From Anastrepha obliqua (Eukaryota; Arthropoda; Insecta; Diptera; Tephritidae): a DNA stretch of 64,000 nucleotides. The stretch covers positions 20,111,792 to 20,175,791 of the forward strand of contig NC_072892.1 of assembly GCF_027943255.1 (NCBI RefSeq). The letters are read 5' to 3'. The notes beneath the pieces were generated by a model that saw nothing but the letters and a program-made list of their open reading frames with translations, did no database searches and had not been told where the DNA came from. How positions within the stretch are numbered: the stretch's first letter is position 1; each line of letters starts with the position of its first letter. Shown one piece after another: positions 55,501-58,876 of the stretch. A program made the translations under genes and the position numbers.

Positions 55501-56152
55501 ATAAGTGCTTGCACCACCTAAACGACAAACTGTGTGCGTTGTAATGCGTTCCCATGGCATACGCATAAACATTTCACTTGAAATTAAAATCAAGATGACC
55601 CTAAAAACCTTAAATTTAAGGAACCTGAAGGGTTAAAAAAACAGTTAAGCACGATTTATTTCATGGGAAATTTTCTATAAATTAAGAAAAAATTTCAGCA
55701 TCGCACTGAGCTATGCAAACATTACACGCAGTACGTAGAATTTATTTTTGGCAACCTCGCATTCCATTCACGGCAGGTTGACGTAGTTGCATGTGCCTCT
55801 AAATGTGTGTATGTGCGCTTGTGCATCTGCTCTACTGACATTTGCCTTTTCACTTTCAATGTCTATTTTCCTATCAATTTCGGTGCATACGAATTCCGAC
55901 AAGCCACTCAAGCACACATCTCCCACCATTCAATTACCAACTACAAATATTTCTACATGAAACTAAACTAAATACAACAAAATCTGTGTGTTGAAGCAGC
56001 TGCAACAACAACTAGTACAATGTTTATCTTTCAATTTCAATTACAGACGGCATCATTAATAATACCATCGGTGGAAAAGCAGGACTCCGGCAATTACACT
56101 TGCAGCCCCTCCAACAGTGCGCCCAAAACTGTTGTCCTTCACGTGCTGAATG
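13458..56152 (+). CDS. dpr20: Dpr-family two-Ig cell-surface protein gene (probable dpr20), five exons seen, 3' exon missing
   Basis: Coding exons: 13458-13524, 30972-32680, 53452-53686, 54646-55418 and 56047-56152. Joins occur at phases 1, 0, 1 and 0 with GT donors and AG acceptors and no stop across the joined frame of about 963 codons. The order is signal peptide, long low-complexity Thr/Ala/Ser then Gln/Asn-rich region, Ig1, Ig2 with a Thr/Ala insert. Dpr proteins are neuronal and bind DIP Ig proteins to specify synaptic partners; this role is family knowledge. The symbol rests on memory of Drosophila dpr20 having a long N-terminal extension and a Thr-rich stretch in Ig2, with Ig sequence like SWLRVRDGHILTVDQTTF. 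The final join is left open at phase 1 after HVLN, where other Dprs continue into a short hydrophobic C-terminal membrane or GPI-anchor tail. I found no such exon before 64000. Dpr family: high confidence; paralogue: moderate. Confidence 0.8.
13960..14050 (+). pseudogene. possible LINE RT scrap
   Basis: A short run reading LKVNVEKTIVLYLNG resembles the palm-region GLKIN..KTK motif of non-LTR reverse transcriptases. It abuts the palindrome arm at 14051 and is too short to classify. Confidence 0.3.
14051..14979. repeat. 200-bp palindrome split at its central TTAA
   Basis: The 100 bases at 14051-14150 and the 100 at 14880-14979 are inverted copies with about five mismatches by eye. Near the centre they read GTCAACGCT-TTAA and TTAA-AGCGTTGAC. 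Removing the element at 14155-14875 and one TTAA restores a continuous palindrome whose centre is the TTAA target itself. Confidence 0.85.
14155..14875. mobile_element. 721-bp TTAA-type non-autonomous DNA element (MITE)
   Basis: TTAA occurs on both sides (14151-14154 and 14876-14879). The ends are inverted repeats of about 23 bases with two mismatches: GGGGGAGTCTGGTTTATAAG at the left and CATAAACCAGGCTCCCCC at the right. The interior is AT-rich and has no transposase. TTAA duplications are used by piggyBac and Kolobok transposons; the G-run ends and the Kolobok-like remnant at 37760-38213 favour Kolobok mobilisation, by inference. Confidence 0.85.
15055..15540. mobile_element. end of a TTAA/GGG element (Kolobok-like)
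   Basis: TTAA at 15051-15054 is followed by GGGATTAGGGGTAGTCAGAA and GTCCGAAAAAATTATG. The reverse complement of the end of the element at 38213 is nearly the same (GGGGTTTGGGGGTAGTCAGA). The other end is not clear; sequence up to about 15540 is AT-rich with no domain. Confidence 0.5.
15541..15640 (-). mobile_element. terminal piece of the maT-like element family
   Basis: ACAGGGAGAACGATATGAAG and the following GTGTTACCTATTCAAAACAC and CATAACTTTTTTGTGTGAAA match, in inverted orientation, the 3' end of the DD37D element at 57960-58065. Only the terminal 100 or so bases are recognisable. Confidence 0.6.
16300..17590. mobile_element. unclassified insert inside mariner, with 120-bp tandem repeats
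   Basis: It separates FIPNGANI from NIEYYLEV of the mariner reading frame. It opens near ACTAGCAAACCCGGCCCCCT and ends near CTTTATAATATTAGTATAGA. It has AT-rich flanks, the repeat array at 17020-17430, and close to its end AAAATCGGTCCAGTAGTTTT, a phrase common near the 3' ends of several insect repeats. There is no coding domain, so the class is unknown. Confidence 0.6.
17020..17430 (+). repeat. tandem repeat, 120-bp unit, three copies plus part
   Basis: Units begin GGGTCCACGTTTTGG at 17020, 17140 and 17260 (period exactly 120), and a partial one at 17389 after a 9-base expansion. Units two and three are nearly identical; unit one is more diverged. Each contains the short inverted repeat GGTCTC(tat)CTCGAGACC or a variant. 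Confidence 0.9.
17724..18050 (-). repeat. SINE-1 full-length copy with 12-bp target-site duplication
   Basis: CTCATATGAATA occurs at 17712-17723 and again at 18051-18062, directly flanking the copy and splitting the mariner codons for WRYS/YE. Read on the minus strand: GCGGCCGCCGTAGCCGAATG (box A side), GGTTCGAATCTCGGTGAAA (box B), a body of about 220 bases, and an A/T-rich tail. The duplication plus tail identify insertion by target-primed reverse transcription. Confidence 0.92.
18690..19205 (-). mobile_element. second mariner-like transposase fragment (N-terminal half)
   Basis: Minus-strand frames give FKRGRINLDDNPRHAS, then ENIEKIQE-like text, VLDNQRVTERDLEEAL and FRKLCAQRVQHSLTMEHKHI followed by RMRFSQQNL. 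This is the second DNA-binding helix and linker of a mariner-family transposase, from a different lineage than the neighbouring mariner at 15834-18604. No catalytic region remains. Confidence 0.6.
19206..21689. other. 2.5 kb without a recognisable gene
   Basis: 19300-20200 is AT-rich with no domain. 20340-21300 has more balanced base composition and overlapping frames of 108-118 codons on both strands (20535-20898) that resemble nothing and have no splice context. Confidence 0.5.
20931..20965 (+). promoter_or_regulatory. candidate TATA box and initiator inside intron 1
   Basis: TATAAAAG at 20931-20938 is followed 32 bases later by GTCAACA (A at 20963), a weak initiator match, in a less AT-rich stretch. 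Such spacing is correct for a core promoter and could mark an alternative start, but single TATA matches are common by chance. Confidence 0.2.
21911..22864 (-). mobile_element. mariner deletion derivative, 954 bp, perfect 27-bp TIRs and TA duplication
   Basis: The ends are perfect 27-base inverted repeats beginning CAGGGTTTGATTGAAAAGTA at 21911 and ending TTTTCAATCAAACCCTG at 22864, with TA at 21909-21910 and 22865-22866. Inside is one open frame of 228 codons on the minus strand (next entry). The perfect repeats and open frame suggest recent mobility in trans. It sits inside LINE family B. Confidence 0.95.
21981..22667 (-). pseudogene. mariner transposase with in-frame internal deletion
   Basis: 228 residues against about 345 for a full mariner transposase. 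The N-terminus is intact (MERSLEHRYSIKFCVKLNK, an HTH region with WHKSFKEGRE, then a second HTH and KVCAKLVPKVLTDEQK). After VEKSCEVLAK the chain jumps to MGVPVLPHPPYSPDLSTPDF and the C-terminal FDSIEAIQKTV and ADEFKKCFLQWKDRY. The missing part holds the first two catalytic Asp; only the third remains (in STPDF). It cannot catalyse transposition but keeps the DNA-binding half, so it could in principle bind family TIRs. Confidence 0.9.
23101..23435. other. non-coding stretch, no gene seen
   Basis: AT-rich; nothing recognised. Confidence 0.5.
23436..23990 (+). repeat. SINE-2, second copy
   Basis: It starts GCGGCCTAGCGTAAGTGCAC (the head lacks about eight bases present at 9890), has a box B-like GGGTTCGAACCATAC (23482-23496), the same body with GATAATAGCGCAGACACA-like text, CACAGATGG and TTTAGGACTGGTAGCGG, and ends TCTATGCTCCTGAGTGAGTG AACAAG with a purine tail. 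About 560 bases, longer than the first copy because of an inserted stretch near 23505-23600. Confidence 0.75.
23991..25600. other. non-coding stretch, no gene seen
   Basis: The 24364-24763 frames are rich in Cys and Phe but have no domain. 24400-25320 is less AT-rich than its surroundings and could be conserved intronic DNA; there is no further evidence. Confidence 0.45.
25601..25920 (+). repeat. SINE-1, forward copy
   Basis: It begins GCAGCCGCCGTAGCCAAATG, has box B GGTTCGAATCTCGGTGAAA (25661-25679), the body words AGTGTTTTCCAATAGCGG, CCGTTCGGAGTCGGATTAAA and CCATTTGTGGAACAACATC, and ends in an AT repeat tail (about 25900-25920). No clear target duplication. Confidence 0.85.
25921..26989. 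other. non-coding stretch, no gene seen
   Basis: AT-rich; nothing recognised. Confidence 0.5.
26990..27670 (+). mobile_element. LINE family D (I-group) RNase H fragment
   Basis: Plus-strand frames read SNGSQIDCGVGTGVYSEGLE, FQAVVRRIREAWTII, ACIFSDSQAAILGLKS, DITLIWVYTSIEGNEKADKL, then RKPRADIFRITIKITSHWPL and a Cys-containing end near 27600. TDGS is changed to SNGS, but the SDSQAA Asp is kept. Several stops and frame changes make it a dead fragment. Related 3' ends lie at 29080-29710 and 46030-46610. Confidence 0.75.
27790..28500 (-). mobile_element. Tc1/mariner-superfamily transposase remnant, C-terminal half
   Basis: The minus-strand frame 28042-27848 reads SIQDLKDGVREAIVDIG, NVMENVMKRILSCKRGRGGH and LPDVIFHY, the usual end of this insect transposase group. 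Further upstream (28230-28050) broken frames give VYFQQDGATCH-like and VISRRGDHNW-like text, the second catalytic Asp region. The N-terminal part is not recognised. Confidence 0.6.
28501..29079. other. non-coding stretch, no gene seen
   Basis: AT-rich; nothing recognised. Confidence 0.5.
29080..29710 (+). mobile_element. LINE family D 3' end, copy 1
   Basis: The text CMPNISNFMGVPLTTCKLLI, RQTWARLNLRLSQNIIKLSI and TLGGALIGHCLIGNHARR is followed by a Cys-rich stretch. The untranslated end shares GTAGCCCAGCCCCTGCGGCT and GGACCCATTTCGTAGTCTAA with 46508-46560 and finishes with CCAACCTAA-type tail repeats. Confidence 0.8.
29720..30480 (+). mobile_element. I-like LINE C-terminus with TAA-rich tail, containing a direct duplication
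   Basis: Broken frames near 30170-30290 read SPRYHLKK, FCRLCDMDTENSKYILCKYP, a Cys-rich C-terminal motif of I-group LINEs. The end is TTATAATAATAATAATTACA and similar (30455-30480), like the TAA-repeat tail of I elements. A segment beginning AAAGCCGGGCAGAGGAATTT (29936) recurs at 30094 with a few changes. Confidence 0.5.
30481..30971. other. end of intron 1, no gene seen
   Basis: AT-rich; it ends in TTTTATCTTGTCATAG, the acceptor of dpr exon 2. Confidence 0.6.
30972..32680 (+). CDS. dpr20: dpr gene exon 2: long low-complexity ectodomain and start of Ig1
   Basis: Residues 23-592 of the reconstructed protein. The first two thirds are rich in Thr, Ser, Ala and Val (mucin-like, likely O-glycosylated), with a basic patch near TADKKGGRRGAGRKGEKDG, then a Gln/Asn-rich stretch with QPQQQQTHP and MLSMQQQQPLRQLRQQ. 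The last 22 residues begin PSVDDYQTVISQAGTHAYLP and end in CN, the A and B strands of Ig1 with its first Cys (residue 591). The single frame of 1.7 kb without a stop, strong flanking splice sites (acceptor at 30970-30971, donor GTAAGT at 32681) and the Ig1 end in frame support a real exon. Most Dprs have only a short segment here. The open frame on the opposite strand (31366-31827) is a shadow. Confidence 0.85.
32681..32999. other. start of intron 2, no gene seen
   Basis: Begins GTAAGT; AT-rich; nothing recognised. Confidence 0.6.
33000..34600 (-). mobile_element. LINE family A (I-group), longest copy: RT tail, RNase H, Cys-rich end, 3' tail
   Basis: From the right on the minus strand: a 123-codon frame (34581-34210) with VDPLRTELVLFTRKYKIPGA and VRFLGIILDSKLTWKSNIEE, the end of the RT; then broken frames with ILRNFEFIPL; RNase H in 33827-33561 (LVNLFMNGSM, FQAEVAAIKEAVDWLLICVL, KVNIYSYSQAAIRAL) with FDISLIWVPRHSDIAGNCEA just after; a C-terminal LLLSCPALAGLRSRYLGS (33379-33185) and IKNLMNFISSTKRL. 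It ends near 33000 in CCAACTTAACCTAACCT. Several stops. The DSQ Asp is changed to YSQ. Confidence 0.85.
34601..34927. other. AT-rich non-coding stretch
   Basis: Nothing recognised. Confidence 0.5.
34928..35284 (+). mobile_element. LINE family B (RTE-like) C-terminus and 3' end
   Basis: The open frame 34928-35242 contains RQIKRKKWRWIGHTLRKSPD, SRIRGRPKITWRRSMLREL and ISRDGATTTAQNRVR. After one frame change it ends SLVEALCSREE-stop, and the DNA end TTGTCGAGGCGCTATGCTCC followed by CGAGAGGAGTGAAC matches the tails of both SINE-2 copies. Confidence 0.8.
35490..36300 (+). mobile_element. RTE-like LINE fragment of another family (E)
   Basis: Frames with many stops read TNADDLINLAE (the RT Asp pair, about 35560), KITESKIKYFGR, YLRLLLSRMDG, then VDTESR and LDDVEDDLR near the end, ending in ATGCATGATAATGATGATGA. 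The pattern (ADD, K.KY, YLG, C-terminal DDV.DDLR) fits the end of an RTE-like polyprotein. Heavily decayed. Confidence 0.55.
36484..36783 (-). repeat. SINE-1 copy
   Basis: Reverse orientation: A-rich tail (36488-36500), TGCCGCGTACACTTCTGTTA, AACTCCGAACGGCAGATTAT, and a head ending CCCACTCGGCTACGGCAGCC (about 36763-36782). The box B region near 36725 is poor. A possible short duplication TACAC lies at both ends. Confidence 0.8.
37141..37748 (+). mobile_element. Tc1/mariner-superfamily element, internally deleted
   Basis: The frames 37255-37449 and 37259-37645 together encode the N-terminal DNA-binding region: VVYTLKERWEILRHYFENHG, then (second frame) KPTRDRPKTVRTPENIAAVA, ESVRKSPGTSVHRRSQQLDI and SLRRILRKDLSMMPYKVQIG. 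The reading then jumps to non-coding sequence; the catalytic core is missing. The ends CGGGGCTCGCCATCTATA (37143) and TATATGGCGGACCC (37735-37748) form an imperfect inverted repeat next to TATA words, so the approximately 600-bp copy probably arose by internal deletion. Confidence 0.65.
37760..38213 (+). mobile_element. Kolobok-like element 3' end with transposase C-terminus
   Basis: The frame 37959-38159 reads NTLELHCGPNSHRYAEKMDA, then KVADKCGYDNTREGRLLRRQ and HQIDILEA. This G.N...YA...D..R...A......KE.R..RR pattern is one I associate with the C-terminal tail of Kolobok/mutator-like transposases of arthropods (recollection). Just downstream the DNA ends CTTCTGACTACCCCCAAACC followed by CC and TTAA (38214-38217), a TTAA target site. 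The 5' limit is unclear. Confidence 0.5.
38218..40829. other. 2.6 kb without a recognisable gene
   Basis: Contains (TG)n microsatellites at about 38862-38877 and 39507-39523. Frames on both strands lack domains. Confidence 0.5.
40830..43150 (+). mobile_element. Tc1/mariner-superfamily remnant, interrupted by a mariner
   Basis: It opens CAGGGTGTCCGGTAGTGG at about 40831, a common TIR-like start. Broken frames give LDWKYxGRI, KTFxxNLHKNFCEAMLERFR, DDETHFHLNEKK (first catalytic Asp region, about 41335), FVNRRGQAVSVDVMKKH, ATPHTASETTAIL and LKSKVYETAV up to 41682; after the mariner the text resumes LDPATSSVLKENIV and ECSQRNYNKTEIRN. The transposase is dead. Confidence 0.6.
41683..42885 (-). mobile_element. 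complete-length mariner (DD34D), 1203 bp, transposase broken
   Basis: Inverted ends: CAAGGTGATGTCCAAAATAA at 41683 and TTATTTTGGACTTTGCCTTG ending at 42885 (29 bases, three mismatches), with TA at 41681-41682 and 42886-42887. Minus-strand frames: N-terminal 42662-42315 (SFETVRKFIKNEPKSSL, LGLRKVCARFIPHKLTDDQ) and C-terminal 42200-41847 (EFVPTGQTANAIFYLGVLKR, LLHESAPSHRSTLV, HSPYSPDMAPCDFSLF). TGDET is followed by an in-frame TGA near 42270, and the second catalytic Asp is Glu in LHESAPSH. So both frame and active site are damaged. It sits inside the Tc1-like remnant. Confidence 0.92.
43151..43859. other. AT-rich non-coding stretch
   Basis: Nothing recognised. Confidence 0.5.
43860..44165 (-). 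mobile_element. I-group LINE 3' end
   Basis: Minus-strand broken frames give ERGNSRIPSMFLPYI-like text, RMKCLGALQYERLEC-like text and LLQEAYYKET before a CAACCTAACCCAACC tail (43862-43876). It resembles the Cys-rich C-terminus and tail of the LINE D type; too short to assign. Confidence 0.5.
44520..45069 (-). mobile_element. LINE family A fragment with internal deletion
   Basis: The frame 45069-44749 reads ELPIKLKFRLPDNCSVFQGE and VAAIKEAVG, then abruptly KFWRQFRCKMRGLAFLTCG, so most of the RNase H domain is deleted. Below it PHISSLVGRLTGYCPLGVHA, FCRSCREDEM and LLSCPAL (44700-44560) give the zinc-knuckle-like C-terminus. Confidence 0.75.
45070..45779. other. AT-rich non-coding stretch
   Basis: No domain; the frame 45483-45698 has none. 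Confidence 0.5.
45780..46615 (+). mobile_element. LINE family D, RT scrap plus 3' end, copy 2
   Basis: The left part reads DIEGAFNNVE, then (after the G run at 45865-45890) GVEPGFVGFIAKMLNSRIVE, LGESVLRRLVSRVTPQG, an RT palm fragment. It then joins directly to KVLVCQT-like text and LNIRLSKNIIKLSIHQIRTL, GGALTGHCLIGNHARRLGVY and FCRNCRDEKELETI, so several hundred codons are deleted between. The 3' end matches copy 1 and ends in CCTAACCTAACC. Confidence 0.8.
45865..45890 (+). repeat. 26-base G homopolymer
   Basis: An uninterrupted run of 26 G within LINE coding sequence, between GAA and TACAACAGC. Confidence 0.9.
46616..47811. other. 1.2 kb without a recognisable gene
   Basis: The 124-codon minus-strand frame 46996-47370 is Cys/His-rich (CQCHYLHHTLD, CGCTICFHDLC) but matches no zinc domain spacing I know, has no homologous neighbour and no splice context. 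Confidence 0.4.
47812..48083 (-). repeat. SINE-1 copy, diverged
   Basis: Reverse orientation with TTTCCCACAAATGGAGAGAC, CCATTGCCTGCCGAGCGGCG and a head CGCATTCGGCTACGGCAGCC ending near 48083. The box B region (GTCTCGAAGCC, about 48024) is decayed, and an unrelated insertion lies near 47900-47940. Confidence 0.75.
48300..49140 (-). mobile_element. LINE family C (RTE-like), best-preserved copy
   Basis: A clean 229-codon frame on the minus strand (49039-48350) runs MDKEAKRMGLVVNEDKIKYL, VVKDFVYLGPSINTDKNVSL, RRISLANKCYFGLSRQLSSK, LYKALIMPVLTYGAEAWTMT, RKTLRKIFGPLHFGNGEYRR, RIKIQRLRWLGHFVRMHTNA, TPPGHWKDQVEKNLASLGMS, NWRWLAR. This is the palm-end, thumb and C-terminal part of an RTE-like polyprotein. 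The RT Asp pair and endonuclease are missing, so it is 5' truncated. It is very close in sequence to the copy at 62105-63060. Confidence 0.85.
49141..50781. other. 1.6 kb without a recognisable gene
   Basis: No domain on either strand; 49780-50600 is less AT-rich and contains short GT-rich runs. Confidence 0.5.
50782..53236 (-). mobile_element. mariner transposon split by a LINE
   Basis: Ends CCACCTTGATCAAAAAGTTC (50782) and GAACTTTTTAATCCTGGTGG (to 53236) are inverted repeats with 23 of 26 bases matching. Without the LINE and one 10-bp duplication the length is 1287 bp, normal for mariner. Minus-strand pieces: ERFRREREVEDGENSGGP-like N-terminal text and STTKTHENMNKEKEKLINNG (52979-52749); RLLREAIRQKRENLWESNSW and ILH before the catalytic region (52508-52236), where the DNAP.H motif is destroyed. 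TA flanks the right end; the left is TG, probably mutated TA. Confidence 0.85.
50916..52073 (+). mobile_element. I-group LINE (family F) insertion with 10-bp target duplication
   Basis: TGATTCAGCT lies at 50906-50915 and 52074-52083. Inside, plus-strand frames read FTDGSKM (then a stop), GVFSKSANLSISFKLPN, FQAEVFAIQQACKMFTERGS and IYIFSDSQAAIKTL, an RNase H domain keeping the TDGS, AE and SDSQ acidic residues; later a C-terminal FLCTCPSSAARQLRSLGAP and LLQYINSSGWL. The 3' end is (CTAC)-rich (52059-52073). It is 5' truncated, which is typical of LINE insertion. Confidence 0.9.
53452..53686 (+). CDS. dpr20: dpr gene exon 3: body of Ig1
   Basis: Residues 593-670 plus one base. The acceptor is TTTTTTTGAATAG before 53452, the donor GTGAGT at 53687. 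The chain starts VKQLVKKPISWLRVRDGHIL, giving the C-strand Trp (603), then FIADQRFQSIF, ERWSLQIKYVQLKDEGTYEC with the D.G.Y.C motif and second Cys (653), and QVSTEPKSSAIVTLRVV. These are Dpr-family Ig1 hallmarks (QI.YV...D.G.YECQ..TEP). In the family, Ig1 contacts the partner DIP Ig1. The exon is compact, shows no frameshift and fits both neighbours in phase. Confidence 0.95.
53687..54645. other. intron 3 (959 bp)
   Basis: GTGAGT at the start, a pyrimidine-rich GCTCACTTTTCGCTGCTCGG and GCAG at the end. It contains an (AC)n run near 54502-54522. No gene inside. Confidence 0.85.
54646..55418 (+). CDS. dpr20: dpr gene exon 4: first half of Ig2 plus Thr/Ala-rich insert
   Basis: Residues 671-928. 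It opens EPRTELIGEPTRHVKAGSQV and KLRC (first Ig2 Cys, 694), then ALEPPLFINWFHNQKQIYLH with the C-strand Trp (708) and RRGWRTEIERIELP. From about residue 734 the sequence becomes 195 residues of Thr, Ala, Ser and Val, with ACN-repeat DNA at 54865-54900. The Ig fold resumes only in exon 5, so the insert lies between the C' and E strands. Donor GTAAGT at 55419, phase 0. A second good donor inside the exon (AAT|GTGAGT, intron from 55134) is also phase 0. Confidence 0.92.
55419..56046. other. intron 4 (628 bp)
   Basis: GTAAGT start; it ends TTTCAATTTCAATTACAG. No gene inside. Confidence 0.85.
56047..56152 (+). CDS. dpr20: dpr gene exon 5: end of Ig2
   Basis: Residues 929-963 plus one base: TASLIIPSVEKQDSGNYTCS completes Ig2 with the D.GNYTC motif (Cys 947), then PSNSAPKTVVLHVLN. 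The donor is AATG|GTAAAT at 56153. In other Dprs this point is followed by a G(E) codon and a C-terminal hydrophobic tail; the leftover G would start that Gly. The acceptor is strong. No matching next exon was recognised up to 64000. Confidence 0.93.
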
Positions 56153-57519
56153 GTAAATTTCATTTTATTCGCAGATTTCAGTCGCTCTCTCCATATCTCT
56201 TTCACTACGTACATTTGGTGCTTTAGTAGCTTTTGCTTTGACTCTTCTTTAATTTCGATTTTGTTTGTTTTCGTTTTTTTTTCAAATCGCATCTCTACGA
56301 ACTAAATCGAATTAAATTTATTTCAATCAGTTCGTTGTAGTGGCGCTTTGAATGTGTTGGTTCGTGTTATATGGTGAGGGGCAAGTGAACGAGAAACTTG
56401 CCATCATGCCACAAAATGCTGACATATTTGTGTGCGTGTGTGTATTTGAGTGAATGTTTGTGTAGTGGAGCGCATTGAATTGGATTGAATTTTTATTTTA
56501 ATTGAATTTGTTTGCTATCACGCTGGCATTTACATTTCATTTACATTCACGGGCAAGTGTAATAAGCGTGCATTCACCCGCACATTCCCCCATATACGTA
56601 TGCAGGTATTATGTATTTGTGTGAGTGCATTTAAATGTGCAGCTTGCGTTTGTCTGGCAAACCCACGTGTTTGCATTGGCCGCACGTGCCGTTTGATTGA
56701 AATGAGTGTCAATGCATGTGGCAGCTACATGCGCGGAAGCTCGTCAACAGTTGCGTTAGGTTAGTATGCATATGTGTGTGTGTGTGTGTGTTTTCACATG
56801 ACATATGCATTGGTGTCATTTGCATTGCGACACCGACTATCGAACCGTTTTTGGTGGCATGTTCGTTATGTGCTTCGCTCGCCTCGACGGATACTCACAA
56901 AATTTGCATAGAAAACTAAAGCGGGCAGGTGGCTGCATTCGATATTTCGATGATTTAAATGGTAAAATTACGTATAAATAACGTACACTGGACTGAACAA
57001 CTACATACATACACACATATGTGTGGTTACGTTTTCTAAAAGGCTTAGTATTTATTCATGTTGGCGCAAGGACCGACAACAAGCGTCCACGGTGCTCCTG
57101 GATCAATGGGCGCAGTTTGGCAAATATTTCAAATACTCAGATGGAGTTGAGAAAATATGGTACTAAAACCAAACTGAATTCTATAAATGCAGTGGTTTAT
57201 AAATACTAAAAGTACAAACATTTGATACTGATGCTTTCCATTTCAATTCAACCGGGGTATTCGGGTCATGTTCTTCGATTTCGATGTAACTCAAATATGT
57301 TGCTCTCTGGTCAAAATAATGAGACACGTATTTTTTTGTTCGCCCGAAAAAATTTTTTTTCAAGCTTTACCGGCAATTTTGTTTTTCAGCTCAAAATCGA
57401 TTTTTTTTTTAAATGCTCATAACTTAGTCAAAAATGAACCGATTTTAATAATTTTGGGTTCAAAATGATCGTCATTACTTACACGAGCGATTTCATGTAG
57501 AAAAAGTTGCAAAAAAGTA
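56153..57519. other. start of intron 5, no gene seen
   Basis: (GT)n microsatellite at about 56772-56790. 57240-57500 is AT-rich and looks like transposon non-coding sequence preceding the maT-like frame. The frames at 57021-57468 have no domain. Confidence 0.5.
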
Positions 57520-58070
57520 GTTGAACATTTTTTATTTTACCACTCGAAGCAATTTCCCATCGCAAGTAATGGTTTGGGCCGCAGTGACCGCTGATGGACA
57601 CTCTCCAATCGTTTTTATCGAGCCTGGTGTCAAAATGAATGCGACTTATTATCGGGAAAATGTTTTAGAAGCTGCTTTAGAGCCGTGGACACGCAAACAT
57701 TTCGGTCGTAGACCTTGGACGTTCCAACAGGACTCGGCACCGTCTCATAAAGCTCGTGTGAACCAAGAATGGTTAAAAAATCATGTTCCACACTTCATTT
57801 CATCCCCACAATGGCTTTCGAATTCACCAGACGTAAATCCGATGGACTATTCCATCTGGTCCATTTTGGAGAGCAAGGTGAGGATTAAAAAATATGCTTG
57901 TATGGATGCGCTGAAAAAAGCAAGAATGGGCTAAAATGAATATATGTTAAAAATGTAATCATTTTTCAACAATTTTGTCTTTAAAATCAATAAAAACTAT
58001 GTAATTTCAGACAAAAAAGTTATGGTGTTTTGAATAGGTAACACTTCATATCGTTCACCCTGTAGATAAA
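57520..58070 (+). mobile_element. maT-like (DD37D) transposon, C-terminal half
   Basis: The frame 57521-57934 reads SQVMVWAAVTADGHSPIVFI, EPGVKMNATYYRENVLEAAL, WTFQQDSAPSHKARVNQEWL and NSPDVNPMDYSIWSILESKV. There are 37 residues between the QQD and NPMD aspartates, the D37D spacing of maT elements. The N-terminal half is absent. The 3' end AGTTATGGTGTTTTGAATAG and GTAACACTTCATATCGTTCA followed by CCCTGTA matches the inverted piece at 15541-15640. Confidence 0.8.
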
Positions 58071-58139
58071 TAATAAAATTTCGGGATACAGTCTGTGTCA
58101 GAAGGAAATAACCGGTTTTTTCTTGCTACTTCGAGATAT

Positions 58140-58850
58140 ATTTCGTTCTACTTTTTGCTGCATAACAGTCCCACTCAAGGGCTATGACGCCAATGCTAAC
58201 TCAGGTTAGTGTCGTTCGAAACTTTCTCTTCAACGCAACCAAACAAAAATGAGTGAGAAGTATGCGAAGCGTTTTGAGTATTTTTAGGCACGCATTCGAA
58301 AGAGCCGAAATTATATGGAAAAGTGATTAAAAACTCAAGAAAGTTTGCTGTGATGTGGAATCAGCGGTATAAAGTGTACAAAAATGTTGATGACTTTTCC
58401 GAGCGTGGTTTGAACCGAGTGACGACAAGAAAGCAGGTTAAAGTGATCGTCCAACTTTTTAAGCGGCGCCCTGACTACGCTAAGCACGATCAGTTTTTGC
58501 TAAACAGGGAATAGATGTGAGTATCAACACCATCGAACGTTGACTGAAGGAGGCGAACATATCATACCGTCCCACATCATCAAAATCACTGCTTTCATAA
58601 AAGCATATTGAGAAAAAACAAAACAGTCACCAGACGCCAACCCCATTGAAAACGTGTAGGGAACTATGAAAACGCATCTTTCCCGGAAGGCCAGTCAATA
58701 ATTTAAAGCAACTCGTGCGCCAAGTTCGCAAAATCTAGTCCTGTTGGTCGACGAGCTACGCAGAAAAGCTGGTTCAAAGCATGCCGAGAAGATACCAGGC
58801 TATACTCGACAACGATGAATACTATACGTCTTATTGAGTAATTGTGACTC
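58140..58850 (+). mobile_element. Tc1-like element with internal deletion
   Basis: Frames give RVTTRKQVKVIVQLFKRRPD, then GIDVSINTIE and LKEANISYRPT (the helix-turn-helix half), and jump at about 58622 to SPDANPIENV, SRKA and QLVRQVRK-like text ending near DNDEYYTSY. The DDE core between is missing, although PDANPIEN with the third acidic position is kept. Stops and a frameshift are present. Confidence 0.65.
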
Positions 58851-58876
58851 GTGGTTTTGTACCTACTTTCATTTAA

